Below are positions 23,989-35,449 of a stretch of 64,000 nt of DNA, in pieces. Origin of the DNA: Zarea fungicola (Eukaryota > Ascomycota > Sordariomycetes > Hypocreales > Cordycipitaceae); assembly GCA_900169235.1 (NCBI GenBank), contig FWCC01000066.1, forward strand, positions 228,013 to 292,012, read 5' to 3'. Numbering within the stretch: position 1 is the stretch's first letter; the number at the start of each line of letters is the position of its first letter. Under the pieces are notes generated by a model. It ran no database searches and was not told the origin of the DNA. It saw only the letters and a list, made by a program, of their open reading frames with translations. The position numbers and the translations under genes are program-made.

Positions 23989-24332
23989 AAGCGATGGCAA
24001 CGATAGATGTTGGAGTCCCCTCCAACATTATTCCCTTGGACGAAGCGGCGGATAAAAGCCTCAAAATGGGTGTTACATAGGCTTTGCGGCGTCCAAACTC
24101 TATACGCAGGTACCTATGGCACTTTTTAGGCAGTTAAGATATAAATGTATGAACATTATTGCAAACTAGACATATGCAAGTTGCAGCTTGATACTATTCG
24201 GCCAAACATAGCGAACCATTATAATACCTCCGGCCAAGCTGGAGCCAAGATCGAATAACTGGGTATAGAAGCAGAGATTTAGCTATTTATTGAAAATATG
24301 TACTGCCAATGGGCATGTGCTTTGCCCATTGC
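23989..24332. other. Intergenic region, about 0.34 kb
   Basis: Between a plus-strand and a minus-strand 3' end. Nothing seen. Confidence 0.5.
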
Positions 24333-25123
24333 CTAGAAAGGCAATGGCCAACCCGGGTGAGGGAGTCGCGGCATACTAAGGCAGGACAAAGTTGATAAAG
24401 TCTCCGTCATTATGAAACTTTGGTCCCATAGACGCAGAAAAGGTTCATCTTGAGCTGACAGAATCCTCAGTCCGGCTTGAACATGCGATTGTGCACTGCT
24501 GGGGCGATTTTGAAGCTCATCGCATAACGCGAGCAGGATGCAGGCGATGGCGGCCATCATTGCGTCTTGCCCAGTACTGCGCAGCGCATGAAGTGCCTTT
24601 CCATAATGGGAGAGAAACGCAAAATTTTTGCTCTGAGAATTTGCCACCTGCGAGGACTCCATATTTGCAGTTGCAATGACAAGATGCTTAATGCCTGCGT
24701 TGGCAAAGCACGCTTCTAGAACGACTGAACTCCAGAACCCTGCTGTACCGTGGCTCGCCAAGATGGGAGCATACAGCTCTCGGAATCTCTGCATGGACTG
24801 CCTTGAGCTGAAGCTGCACTGGGGTGACAAATACCCACTGCTGAGCAGTTTAGGCAGAACAAGTTGCCTTTGGGTAGTATGCGACGGCTTATTCTGTCTG
24901 GTTATGACATAGCCGTCACATGTACGACCAGTTGAGCTACATCTTCGACAAGAGGGCTTCTCTTCATCGCACTTTACTCGACGAATCCTAAGAGGAAATA
25001 TGAGCTGTTAAGCCCCCATACGGCTGGAAAGATCCAGTTAGTCACTGACCTACAGGTTACACAGCCTCCCGTACTTCGCCTATGCTTTGTCGGTTTGCCT
25101 TGCGCCGCTTTTCTTGAGCTCAT
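24333..25123 (-). CDS. Truncated Zn(II)2Cys6 transcription factor
   Basis: Two exons on the minus strand: 25050-25123 and 24333-24987, 242 residues. Exon 1 starts MSSRKAAQGKPTKHRRSTGGCVTC and ends AG; the 62-nt intron (GTCAGTGACTAAC...CTTAG) completes an Arg codon, so the cluster reads GCVTCRIRRVKCDEEKP, then SCRRCSSTGRTCDGY: C-x2-C-x6-C-x5-C-x2-C-x6-C. This finger and the following segment (QRFRELYAPILASHGTAGFWSSVVLEACFANAGIKHLVIATA) match fungal regulators of the Fungal_trans_2 kind, which are normally 450-650 residues. Here the frame stops after LPHPGWPLPF, less than half way. Either a DNA-binding fragment that could compete with a full-length paralogue, or a decaying gene. Confidence 0.7.
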
Positions 25124-25891
25124 CCTTGCCAGAATATCCGTCTGCCTGCTAGGCGTTAGCGATGGTTAGGACGTACGAACGGATTGTATCATCGTTATTG
25201 GCGATACCGTGTGGTCTTCCTACTTAATTAGCTAGCTCGCTTAGAAATTAAGGTATAGGTTACGGGAGACATGAATTTGCTACTGAGAAACAACATATAT
25301 ACTAGGAATTGCATTTGCTGGTGCTGGCATTTAACTCCGACCTTAATTCCGTACCCTCAATTAAAGATACGGCTCGTGATTGGTCTGCTCGCTAACTATT
25401 TCTAGAGCTGCAACCAGGTCGACAGAGTGGAGAGTTTCTGGGTATTCGCCGAACCAGTTGGGCCTGGTAATAATATGCCTGCAGCACCTTTTGCAGAATG
25501 CGGATGAGAAATTATTGACACGGTCGGTTGTCTGTATTACCATAATACAGAACACGCACTTAGAAAAACATTGGCAAATAGCGAGCGACAACCCCTCCCG
25601 GAAAGAGTACCTTATTTCCGATTTTACGTTCTCTGTGATGTGAAGCTAAGAAGTTTTCATTCATTTGCTCGGTAAGCGACTTGGTTGCCAGCAAAGGGCC
25701 GCCAGTTTGTTCTTGCACCATTCTTTACCATTCGCAGGGTCGTTCCGTTTCTCCATAAAGCGCAGATAGAGCCACAGTGTATCTAGGAGTAGGATAAATA
25801 GAGCACCGAGCCCGTTGATTTCCTTGAATTCTTGAGATTGAGTCATCATTACCTTGCACTAATCGGCTTAAACAAATACAAAATCTTCCCA
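25124..25891. other. Intergenic region, 0.77 kb
   Basis: Divergent promoter space between the truncated regulator and an SDR gene. An 87-codon plus-strand frame (25380-25643) has no recognisable features and was not accepted as a gene. Confidence 0.5.
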
Positions 25892-27035
25892 ATGTCTTCG
25901 CAAACCCAAAGTGGCACTACCAGCCAGGAAGCATCAGCTACTGCCTTCGGCCCTGATATCCTGGGCAAGGTAATTCTCATCACTGGTACTTCGCCGCAAG
26001 GCCTGGGAGAAGAATATTGCTTTTCTGTTGCTGCACATAAACCCAAGCTCCTGGTTCTAGCAGGCCGTCGTATCGAAACACTCCGCGCTACGGCGGCCCG
26101 GCTTGGTGAGAAATTTCCCCATGTTGCCACTAAAACTCTCGAGCTCGATCTTGAGCCGACCTCGATGGTCAAGGAGGCAGCAAAAGAAGTTCTTGCGTGG
26201 GACGACGTCCCTGCCATTGACATTCTAGTGAATAATGCAGGCATCATGGCTGTTGACTACGCACTTACCGTCGACGGGTTTGAGCGGCAACTGGCCGTCA
26301 ATTATCTCGGTCCTTGGCTCTTTACGAATATGCTCATGCCCAAGCTTCTTGCCTCTTCCGCACCGCGAATTGTGTTTGTTGGAAGCAGCGGTCACCGGTG
26401 GAGTCCGATGCGGTGGAATGATTACGGCTTTCAGGTAACTAGACACACGAATGACCTTCATCAATAACGGATGCTGATTTGAGAGATTCAGGATGGGAAG
26501 ACATATGACAGATGGAGGGCTTATGGACAGTCCAAAACGGCTGTCCTGCTCTGCGCTCGATGGCTAGGCTCCCAACTCGGACCCAAGGCTCAAGTTTTCA
26601 GTCTCGACCCTGGCGTGATAGTTACACCGCTTGGCGCTCATATCAATTGGGCTGAAGAGCGTGATCGCATCCGTGAGTATCTTAAAGAATAACTGTTCAA
26701 CCTTTACTGACTATATCAGGTGAGGTGGATTTCGCCTTGAGTAACGTGGAGGCTGTGGACGGTTGGCCAGCGAACAGCTATCGAGCAAAAGAGGCCGCTG
26801 TCGCAACATATCTATACGCTTGCTTTGGCAAGATCTCAGCTGGTAAGTCCTTTCTCTCTGCCGTCTTCATGGCTTTAATGCTAATTAGTAAGATTGTAAT
26901 GGGAGCTACATTGTTGACTGCAAGGTAGCAGACCCTCACAAAGAGACACTTAGGCCTTGGGCTTGCAGCGACGTCGAGACGAAGAAGCTATGGCGATGGA
27001 CTGAGAAGCTACTTGGTATGGAATTTAACATTTGA
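25892..27035 (+). CDS. Classical short-chain dehydrogenase (retinol/WW-oxidoreductase-like SDR)
   Basis: Four exons: 25892-26434, 26492-26672, 26720-26842, 26893-27035; 329 residues. Start MSSQTQSGTTSQ. Cofactor loop TGTSPQGLGEEY; LVNNAGIMA; catalytic Ser in VFVGSSGHRW; active site YGQSKTAV (YxxxK present) right after intron 1. After intron 3 the end DCNGSYIVDCKVADP...LWRWTEKLLG matches the C-terminus of fungal SDRs related to retinol dehydrogenases. The last acceptor (TAAG at 26892) was chosen because it restores this block; another acceptor is possible. NAD(P)-dependent oxidoreductase of an unknown lipophilic or secondary-metabolite substrate. Not visibly clustered with a biosynthetic core gene. 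Confidence 0.82.
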
Positions 27036-27755
27036 TTGAATATGGTTCGCGGCTTCTTAAATTCATAGACATGGATTCGAGCTGAACTAACATAGTCCAA
27101 ACTTGAAAGCCATGTTTACCGTTGTTCTTGAATAGTGTTTTCCACACAATTGACCAAATAACTCCACTAAGCCGCCATATGTTAGCATTCGAGTATGGTT
27201 CAAATTTGCAAGTTGTAAAAAGTTAGCCCTATGGCGTGTTTATTTTGTAGAAATTTATCATCCGCAGAATCACAAGGCAGAGATATTGGCGATCCGAAAG
27301 CGGTGGTCCCACGAAGAACCAGATGAAGCCAAGTCTTGAGCGATCCATGTTATGGTGTTTTTTCATGCTGAAACTGAAGTTATGGGCGACGAGGAATATT
27401 GTCAGGAAGAAGCGGCAAAGTCACCTGAAAGGTTGTCATGCCTTCCGCGAAACTCACTCCACAAATATGAGAAATCTTTTCGATTCCGTGCTGCGCTGAG
27501 GTATGGATAAATTGAAAAGCGTCGTTGGTGCCCCAAGGCCAGCTAACGTTAGTTAGCCATGAATAATTTCTGAGTAAGAAGGAGAGTAGGGTGAAACTGG
27601 CCCAGTCATTGAATAAGGTTTACTACAGCACTTTTCTCTACCTTTCAACAAATTGTAATGTTCTGTTTGGTGAACAAATATAAGAAATATTTACTAACAG
27701 TGCTCCAAGATATCAAATTAGAGCTATTGAATCACGATGCAGTGATAACTGCCCG
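27036..27755. other. Intergenic region, 0.72 kb
   Basis: Between convergent 3' ends. AT-rich, nothing supportable seen. Confidence 0.5.
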
Positions 27756-30700
27756 CTAGATCTCTCTTCTTTCTGCTTCTGCGTGAGTCTCATAATTCTC
27801 TAACAGCTCCTTTATTCTAGACCATTCTTGCCTGCCTGCGCCCCTTCCCCGATTACCCAGGTCCCGTCCCCCTCGTGGCTCGCCCCGGTTCCAATGTAGC
27901 ATGTCCTGGTCCCATTCTAGTTTCACTTCCTCTTTTTCATGAATTATACCTTTCGCAATGTCTAGAGGTGTTTTCAAATTCCGATTCCGAAGATTCAAGC
28001 TACCAGTCGCTCCAGCATCGAGTAATATTGATGCTAGAGATAGATCGCCTCCTTCAACTGCTTTATGCAGTGGTGTTTCACCTCGATCATTCTGTGAGTT
28101 TACATCTCCGTCTAAAAACTCACAAACAATTGTAGCCATCGCAGGCGCAGTGTCCTTGCAGAAATGAGCTATGAGATGTAACGGAGTATCCCCAAACGTA
28201 GATTTGACATGCAGAGCCTTTCTACCTTTGTCACTCTCAAGCAGAATTTCTAGAATTTCAAGATTTCCCCTTTTCACAGCATAGTGTAATGGGCTCCATT
28301 GCTCAGGTCTATTCTCTTGCATATTGATCCGAGCGTGTTTTTGGATCAACATCTTAACAATGTTCGACTCACAGCAGGCAACCGCTCCATAAAGAGGTGT
28401 GCGGCCATCGTTTCCTGTCGCGTTCACATCCAGACCGGCTTCAGCGATGAGATATTCCACTAACACATCCCTCCTATGCATCACAGCTAAGTGAAGACAG
28501 TTCCAATCATAGAGGTCTGTAAGAGCCAGGTCGCTCTTTAAGAGCTCGACGGCCCCACGGTTCCCATGGATTGCTGCCCAATGCACCGGTGCCCTGCCTT
28601 GAAAGTCTGCTAGGACCACCCTTTGGTTTGACTCGAAGCGGCTGTGGCCCCACTCGAGTTCGTCTTCTTCGCGCTGTTTTGCAGCTTGTAGAAGCAGTCT
28701 TAAAATCGTATCGTCACTCTAGAGAGCTGCAATATGTAGCGGGGAGATTCCGTTTGACTGCTGTATTCTCGTGGAAGCCCCGTTGTCGAGTAATAGCTTC
28801 ACCATTTCCACGTTTGCACTTGCACAGGCGTAGTAGAGAGGTGTTAACCCAAATTGATCTTGACTGTTGGCCTCAATGGCAGTTTCAAGTTGCCAAGGGA
28901 CACCTCCCCCGTGTTCTTCAAGCTGCCAAGGAACACCTCCCCCGTGTTCTTCAAGCTGCCAATGAACACCTTCCCCGTGTTCTTCAAGTTGCCAAGGAAC
29001 ACCTCTCAAGTGTTCTTTCGGCCTCCAATCGATATCGTCCAAGTGTTGTCTGACCGTGGCCAAGTAATGGATTGGTGTCCAGCCAAATGCATCCTTTTTT
29101 AGCCAGTTCAATTCATTCCCGCTGGGTGGAGCACTCGATGAGCGTTTGAGCACCCAGACATGAAGTTCAGTTAGTCCGAATGCTTCATTGTTTTCCTCAC
29201 TAGTGATAACAACTTCTGGCGGGTTAGTTGTGGGTGGATTTAGCCACATCGAAAACTGCCCCTCAAATACACTGCAAATCTTTGAGATTGCTGTGGCTTT
29301 CATATCCTCGAGTGGCTTTGCTAAATATCTTCTCATATCTGAGATATCAAGTTTCGCCGAGATATCAATTGTCTCTGGGGTATCAGGTGTGTACCCTCTA
29401 CTCTCCATTTGCAAGCCTGCACCAATGAATGCTGCAAAATCGAGGTAGTACTGGAATATTGCAATAGCTCGAATCATGAAATCATTCGCATTGTTATCGA
29501 ATGCCATTGCTAGACGAGACAAAGTTGTTAAAACGTCAGGGAGCTGAGAAAGCTTCCGCTCGGTGATGCATTGGCTGGCTTGACGGTGAATGTAATCCAG
29601 TACGGCATAATTTCCTGGTAAAGCCTTGTTTAGGCTCAAAGGGGCTATTACATCAAAGTAACCCTCTTCCAGGCTGAGAAAACTTGTTTCGCAAACACTT
29701 GAAACTAACCTGCAGAGTTTTTTGTTACTGACTTTTAGACCTTGCCAGCCGGAGTCGTCATTTTCGGCAGTCACTTCTGAGAAATCTTCTTCCCACTCTA
29801 CATTCATCGCCTGGATACTTCTCATAAAAGCAAAAAAGATTTGTCTGGCAAGCAGTCTCTCTAAGCCATCCCGAGTGTAGACGGCTATGTGTCTATCATC
29901 CCGCCCCTCAGCAGGTAGACTAGCATTTTTTTGGGATGTAGGCTCAGCAACTGGTAAAATGGTTCGTCGAGAGTCATCACTGTGGAGGGAGTCGGTTTCG
30001 GAATCGAGATCAATCTGAGCGTGCTGTTCCGATTCAATAGCATTCATTGAGAGCTCCGCGGGAACTTCAAGATACCGTGAAACGGTGTCGTCAGAGTTAG
30101 AGCCTTGTTCGTAGACTTCCATGTCATATCAAAAAAAGCAATGACTCGGTATGGGTTTGCCAGTGTATTTTTTTGTTTTTTCCACACGTAACACGTCAGG
30201 CATCTTTATAAAAACGTATCCAGGAACGAGAAAATGGAGGCTCCGCATAAGTACATGACTGTGGGATGCATTCCCAAGGATTCTCAGTCCAAGCTGCTGT
30301 GTTTGATGGACGCGTAGCTGATTGTCCTCAGGTTCAACTTTTCTAGTGTCCCGAGATGTTTCCTTATTTTGCATAGAAGCCATCCATAACGATATGGCTG
30401 CTTCTATACGATCAGGTCGAGCTTTCCACTTTCCATCTTCGAGTTCCAAGCAAAATTCCAGCTTCCACAAGTTTCGCTGCGGGCACACGTCGAATTTTAC
30501 GCTCTGCTTTAAAAGTTTCGAACCAACAGCCTCCAATGCCGCGGATAGCAGAAGAGCTTGGTTCGAAGCCCTCCCGCGCCAGCCGACAAAGTTTCCCAGC
30601 TCTTGACGAATGGCCCAAATGTTATTGGCCCGTTGCTTTGATACTGTTCGACTGGTTGAATACAAACTTGGGTATGGTTCGTCATTGCTTGTATCCTGGC

Positions 30701-32371
30701 GTGTATGCCGGCCTTTCTTCATCGGCGTCCAGCCGGGCCTCGCTAGTCCCAAAGTATTGGCGAGCCAGTCAAGCTCAAACCCTTGCTGAAGTTTCTCACT
30801 TTCTGGTGCTTCCACGAGGCCCCTTCTTACCCACGCTCTGAGGATAGTCATGATTGCCATGGCAACAAACTGTGCGACAGCTGCCGTGTAGTTCATTGCA
30901 CGCAAGCCCATGAATTGCAGCACAAACCCAGAAAGGGAGACGAAACACCCGACAGTGGTAAGAAATTTCAGTCTTCCGATGATGACGCTGGGGTTTTGTT
31001 GTTTCTCCTTAGAGTCTTCGTGATTTTTCTTGTTCTCGATCCGACGGGAGACGGTAATAAAGGAACGCTCAGAAGTAGGGCCGATGGCAAAAGGCTTAAA
31101 TTCTTGGTCGTTCATTATGCTTTCTTTCTGCAGCCAAATAACATAGGCGGAATATCCGCTATTGGGTCGATAGTAGCTTTCGTGTGTTCTTTGTTCAACC
31201 ACAAAACCACAAACGAGCACCCCTACCGTCAAAATGATAGTTCCAGATACGGTCAACGGGAAAGCATATCTATGAACCGGTTTATCATCTTTTAGTAGGT
31301 GGTGCCTGAGGGCTGGTTTAAGCGCTGCAAAACCCTGATAAATAAGAACTGCAATTTGGATAAGCACACCGCTTGCAGCGACGAGATAAATTTCGCTTCG
31401 TTTACTTTGGTTGTGGCAGTTCAACGAAACATTTGGTGCGCATTTGTCGTCTGTATCTCGAACGATGATCATTTGCTGATTATTCGATTGACTGCTGGAC
31501 TCGTGACAACTGTCGCCGGACTGCTGAGCGTTGCTGCCAAGTTCCTGACTGTTGAGGCCCGACTCCAGCTGGTCGAGGCCAGACTTTAACGTGCCGCTAG
31601 GGAAGGACTTAGGGTTGTCGTTCCGGGATTTCTGAGCGGTCATGGAAGATAGCCATGATAAGACTCGAGGGAAAATGTTCACTTCTATCGCTAGTAAGCA
31701 TCGAACAGTTGGTTTTGAGAAAATAATTTGCGAACCCTTCTTTTGCAGCAATGCCTCACTGGCACCGTCGCTTGCCTTTGCCTTTGTCGCCTCCTCCAGA
31801 GACATGCATTGAACTGGCCAAGGAACTCCCGGGTTATACCTGTCTGCTCCCACCTTGGGTACAAGGCAGATGAATTGCAGGATCTGGCCTGACCGAGGGC
31901 AACGGACCACATTGCTTCCATTCCAAAGCTCGCAGGCTTCGTTAGAAGTGGACGACATGAGCTCAATCTCAGCTGTGGAGAGATTCTCTCTTGCACGCCC
32001 AATGATTGCCTTGAGCCAGGTTGGACCAGCAACGCGTATGGCGCTAACAATGATGGTGATGACGCCGATTGGAGCCATGGCGAGGGCCACGCAATCAGCG
32101 AAGCCCATCGACTGGCTCATGAACTGCATCGCAACCCTCTCACCGAAGAGCGCAATGAGTCTGACATTTAGGTTAGCCGCAATCAGTATCCCCGTAGCGA
32201 TCAAGCGGATGTAACTGAAGCCTTTAATTTGGGAGGGCGGAAAACAACATACGGTCCCAAATCAGTCAACAAATTGTTAATGAAATCATCATTCGTGTCG
32301 GCATGAGCGGTACTGGTATGTAAGCCCAAGCAAATGAGCGACGCGAGCTGGAATGAAGTATTTCTGAGCAT
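27756..32371 (-). pseudogene. Membrane protein with C-terminal ankyrin repeats, interrupted by two in-frame stops
   Basis: Exon 1 is 32253-32371 (MLRNTSFQLASLICLG, a signal peptide) and exon 2 is 27756-32160; the 92-nt intron has GTATGT, CTAACCTAA and CAG. Together they give 1,508 codons in one frame. The N-terminal half has membrane segments (FADCVALAMAPIGVITIIVSAI; IYLVAASGVLIQIAVLIYQ; LTVSGTIILTVGVLVCGFVV; LKFLTTVGCFVSLSGFVLQF) with blocks such as TWLKAIIGRARENLSTAEIELMSST that I associate with a fungal membrane/ankyrin family. The C-terminal half carries about eight ankyrin repeats (GLTPLYYACASANVEMVKLL; TPLHKAVEGGDLSLASILLDAGA). TGA at 30129-30131 (codon 717) separates the halves and TAG at 28719-28721 (codon 1187) cuts an ankyrin repeat; homologous sequence continues in frame past both. 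Either a pseudogene, two or three shorter genes, or programmed readthrough. Confidence 0.75.
28884..29012 (-). repeat. 33-bp in-frame minisatellite inside the ankyrin gene
   Basis: Almost four units encode an 11-residue repeat of the type GVPWQLEEHGG between two ankyrin units. The units differ by a few substitutions, and the period keeps the reading frame. Confidence 0.9.
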
Positions 32372-33201
32372 TTTGAAGTTGATTTTTCCTTGTATTTGGA
32401 TATTTGGATATTTAGATTTTGGATTTTCTTTTTATTTCTTTTTTTGTATTTCTCTTTGAAAAATTTTAGAGCTTTTAGAACTTTTCGTTTTTTTGAGAGG
32501 TTTTTTTTTTCAGATCACTTCTTTAATTTCGTTCCAATGTCGTTTCGCAAAAGAATACAGCTGTTGCCATAGAAAGGTTCAGTATGTTTTCTTGAAGCTG
32601 TTAACGGGATTTGGCAAAGTTTTCGCCATATTCAAGGGCACGGGCAGTCCATAAAATTGACAGCGAAATCAAAGGCCTGACAAAAGTCCTTCGAGGTCGA
32701 GCGACTGATGACACGCACAGTAGCATTCAGTGGCTTAATATTCTGCGTTGTCATGAAGTGCATATGTACATTCTCTGCCTGCTTGGTGCATTTGTGTAAC
32801 AATAAAAAAGAGACAGATGCTGCTGGGCAAGGCAGCTGGGCAAGGCAGCCGGCCACTTCGGTCAACTTCCGGTCAAAAGATCAAAATGCCGCAAGAAGTT
32901 AGCTGCCCTCAATACAAGCTTTTTGTGGGATCATTATAATTAACACCAAAGTCTGTATAGCGTCGGGGGACTGCGTATTAAGCTCAGTCTTACCGTAGAC
33001 CCAGAAGCGCTTCGAGACAGACAGCTTGCTGCATAAGCCAGGGAAACCATTGGTACAGACCTGGCGTTGCAACGCACCAATTAAATTACAGAGCAAGCTT
33101 GATATTGTGGCACTCTCCGCAAACTATTCATATTTCCGTACTGTTTTAGAAAGACTTTTAAAGCCGATAGCTTAGGTACACAGATAACGCAGCGATAGTA
33201 G

Positions 33202-33350
33202 CTGACAGTTGAGACAATTGTCGAATTTTCCTTTTTTATGCTTCTTAATAGCGAAGCGGAATTAATTTCAGGCTCTTTTACACTGACTGTTCTTAGGGGG
33301 GATTCCTTCGTTCTGTCTTACAGCTCTCACAGCCGGCCACGGTCAAGGCC
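33202..33350 (+). repeat. Dispersed repeat family 1, copy A
   Basis: About 150 bp similar to 38605-38755 in the same orientation. Shared blocks include TTGAGACAA, GATTCCTTCG, TCTGTCTT.CAGCT and GGCCACG.TCAAGGCC, with scattered mismatches. Confidence 0.75.
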
Positions 33351-34421
33351 CTTATCACTGCCTCTACAAGCCGCGCGACGAATCCAGCGATGTAATTGGC
33401 TAGTAGGAGCCATAGCCCTATACCTCTAGGCAACCTCTATAAGAGTAAGTGATCATTGCCTATAATCTAACGATTTACCCCTTTTCCTCAGTTGCAGGGT
33501 GTAAGCGACGAGTGATGGTCGAGCCGTTGGCGACGAACTAATACCCGGTTGCCGGTGCATACACCGAAGGAACTGGCGCTTACACCGAACCGAACCCACA
33601 GCTGCGTACAGGACGCCACACTGTACGTGGTAACTAGGTAAGAAGAAGTAAAAAGTCTCTGATATAGAAGTGACGTACTAGTCCTGACGTATCCAAGATC
33701 CTGAAGGCAGAGTCAGGATAATCCACGCAGGACACATTACGTAAACGCGGCCCCGGTTTCGACCGGTATTAAAGACAACTCTCAGCCAGCGAACTTTGAG
33801 CACATCGAAGCCACTTCGAGAACGAGAATTAGCCCAAGTTTCTTCAAAGCTGCCAACCTGATAACAGGAAACAGTATAATGGACGAAGTGCCTTGCTGAG
33901 CAGGGCGTCTTTTCCCTGGGAAAGAGCGATTATAGAGCTGGTTGGGGTACAATGAGGGATAATGATGGCTTATGTTGGACTATATGTGATGCGGTAGCGC
34001 CTATTCTCATGCCTACGGGGCTTGCCATCGCATTTAGCTGATTTAGAAGGTGTAGTGCCTCTATTTACGTTGGAAGTTAAGGCTGCCATTTTGACATCTG
34101 GAAGCCGCATGAGACATGGTAGCACATAATATCAGAAGCTGTGGCTGGAAAGATGTGAGGAGAAACAGCCATGGCGTTCGTGTCGCATAATGCGCGTTTC
34201 TGATCCGCCTCTGTGAGGACCGTGGTCCCACTACGTCTACCATGCACTTGCCGTGGCTTGGTTCATGGCTGCCAGGTCCGGGACAAGCGTTATCCTCTTC
34301 GCTGTAACCTCGGCCGCCACTTGGGCCAGAATGTGGTACCGGCTTGCGCGCCACTATAGACGGATTGAGTTGGCCATCAAGGGGCCAAAAGTGCCATTGG
34401 TACGCAAAGCCGGGATTGCAG

Positions 34422-34472
34422 GCTTTTCCGGCTCCACGGCTTTTCCGGCTCCACGGCTTTTCCGGCTCCACG
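34422..34472 (+). repeat. 17-bp perfect tandem triplet
   Basis: GCTTTTCCGGCTCCACG occurs three times head to tail without mismatch. It is not in a supported gene. Confidence 0.9.
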
Positions 34473-34985
34473 ATTTTAATGGCGCGAGTAAGCCAGCTAG
34501 GTTGTCAGCTAGGCATTGATTCTAGGACCCCCCGACATGTTCTACTGTAGTTGATAACAATCAATAACTGACTGCGTGTTGGGATGTCTGAGTTTAAAGG
34601 TGTTGTCTCGAGCATAGGCGGTCATTTTGCTATGCAGCATCCATACCGGATAGTGTAGAGGGGGAGGGGCACGAGCAGCTTTTGTTTCTCTAATCACTTA
34701 GGTGCAGGCATGCCATGGGTTAGCAAAGGGTGTGTTAGAAGTTGCCAAGGTTACCAAAGTAATTATCACACAGTGTCCAAGGTCGTAACAAGTAGAGTAT
34801 TGCAAGCACGTCAGTATTAATGGAAAGGTAGGCTCAATATCATGACGCTTGTACTATTACTATAAACCTAGCATGCAAAGAAAATATTATTAAAAAAAGT
34901 TCTCATTTTATTCAAGGTGCGGCAACTCATCCGCACCACGAACACAGGTGCTCTGAGTGGCCCAGCTTCTAGCTAAACAGAACAA

Positions 34986-35449
34986 TCAGATGATACAACC
35001 TGAAGTATGTTAGTGGCAGTAGATTAACAGCGGCTAGAGTGATACTCACTGGCTTGTGCATAAACTGACGTAAGGTCGCCCACGCATTGACCCAGTTTCA
35101 CTGCCCTGTAAGCCCCTCTGCAGTCCGGCTCGCCGCAGATGAGCATCACTATTCATACTTAGCAATGAATCATACGTCAAAGAAGTCAGGATGAAAATTC
35201 TTACTCTGTGAACATTTGGGGAGTCCGTCAAGGTTTACGAACAGAGCGGACCGCGAACCATATGGGCCGCCGGTGATTTGGTCAGCCGCAGGGTATCTAG
35301 AATCAGCGTAGTCGCCGCAGTGTCGATCCCAGTAGCTAACTGAGTTAGACTAAGGCAGAGCTTTCAAGACCAACAAGGACTTACAAGTTAACCTGGATCG
35401 CGTTGGAGGCGGCCACAAGGAGAGTTACGACAGCTGCAGAGTAGCGCAT
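34986..35449 (-). CDS. Small secreted cysteine-rich protein in four exons
   Basis: Exons on the minus strand: 35385-35449, 35205-35335, 35050-35148, 34986-34999; 102 residues. MRYSAAVVTLLVAASNAIQ is a signal peptide. The mature protein starts near VNFYWDRHCGDYADSRYPA and has exactly six cysteines (RHCGD, PKCSQ, LICGE, PDCRG, GQCVG, SCII), compatible with three disulfides. Introns are 49, 56 and 50 nt with donors GTAAGT, GTAAGA and GTGAGT, and two carry CTAAC branch sites; the last exon encodes only the final Ser-Cys-Ile-Ile. No single exon is long enough to stand out, so the gene is easily missed. Intron 1 uses acceptor TTAG at 35336; an alternative AG nearby would give a stop. No family recognised; apoplastic effector-like by form only. 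Confidence 0.72.

Larger units (their letters stand above)
32372..34985. other. Gene-poor 2.6-kb segment with repeat remnants
   Basis: No supportable gene. It contains one copy of a dispersed repeat (33202-33350), a 17-bp tandem triplet (34422-34472) and a poly-T/TTTTGA-rich stretch (32390-32560) that probably belongs to the promoter of the ankyrin gene. The part from 33480 to 33900 looks like decayed retroelement-type DNA but shows no terminal repeats or coding match I can defend. Confidence 0.5.

Noticed and set aside
25380..25643. 87-codon plus-strand frame as a small gene
   Set aside because: No signal peptide, domain or splice continuation, and a comparable frame exists on the other strand.
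33480..33900. Possible LTR or retroelement remnant
   Set aside because: Composition looks odd, but I found no matching second LTR, TG...CA ends, primer-binding site or polymerase coding sequence.
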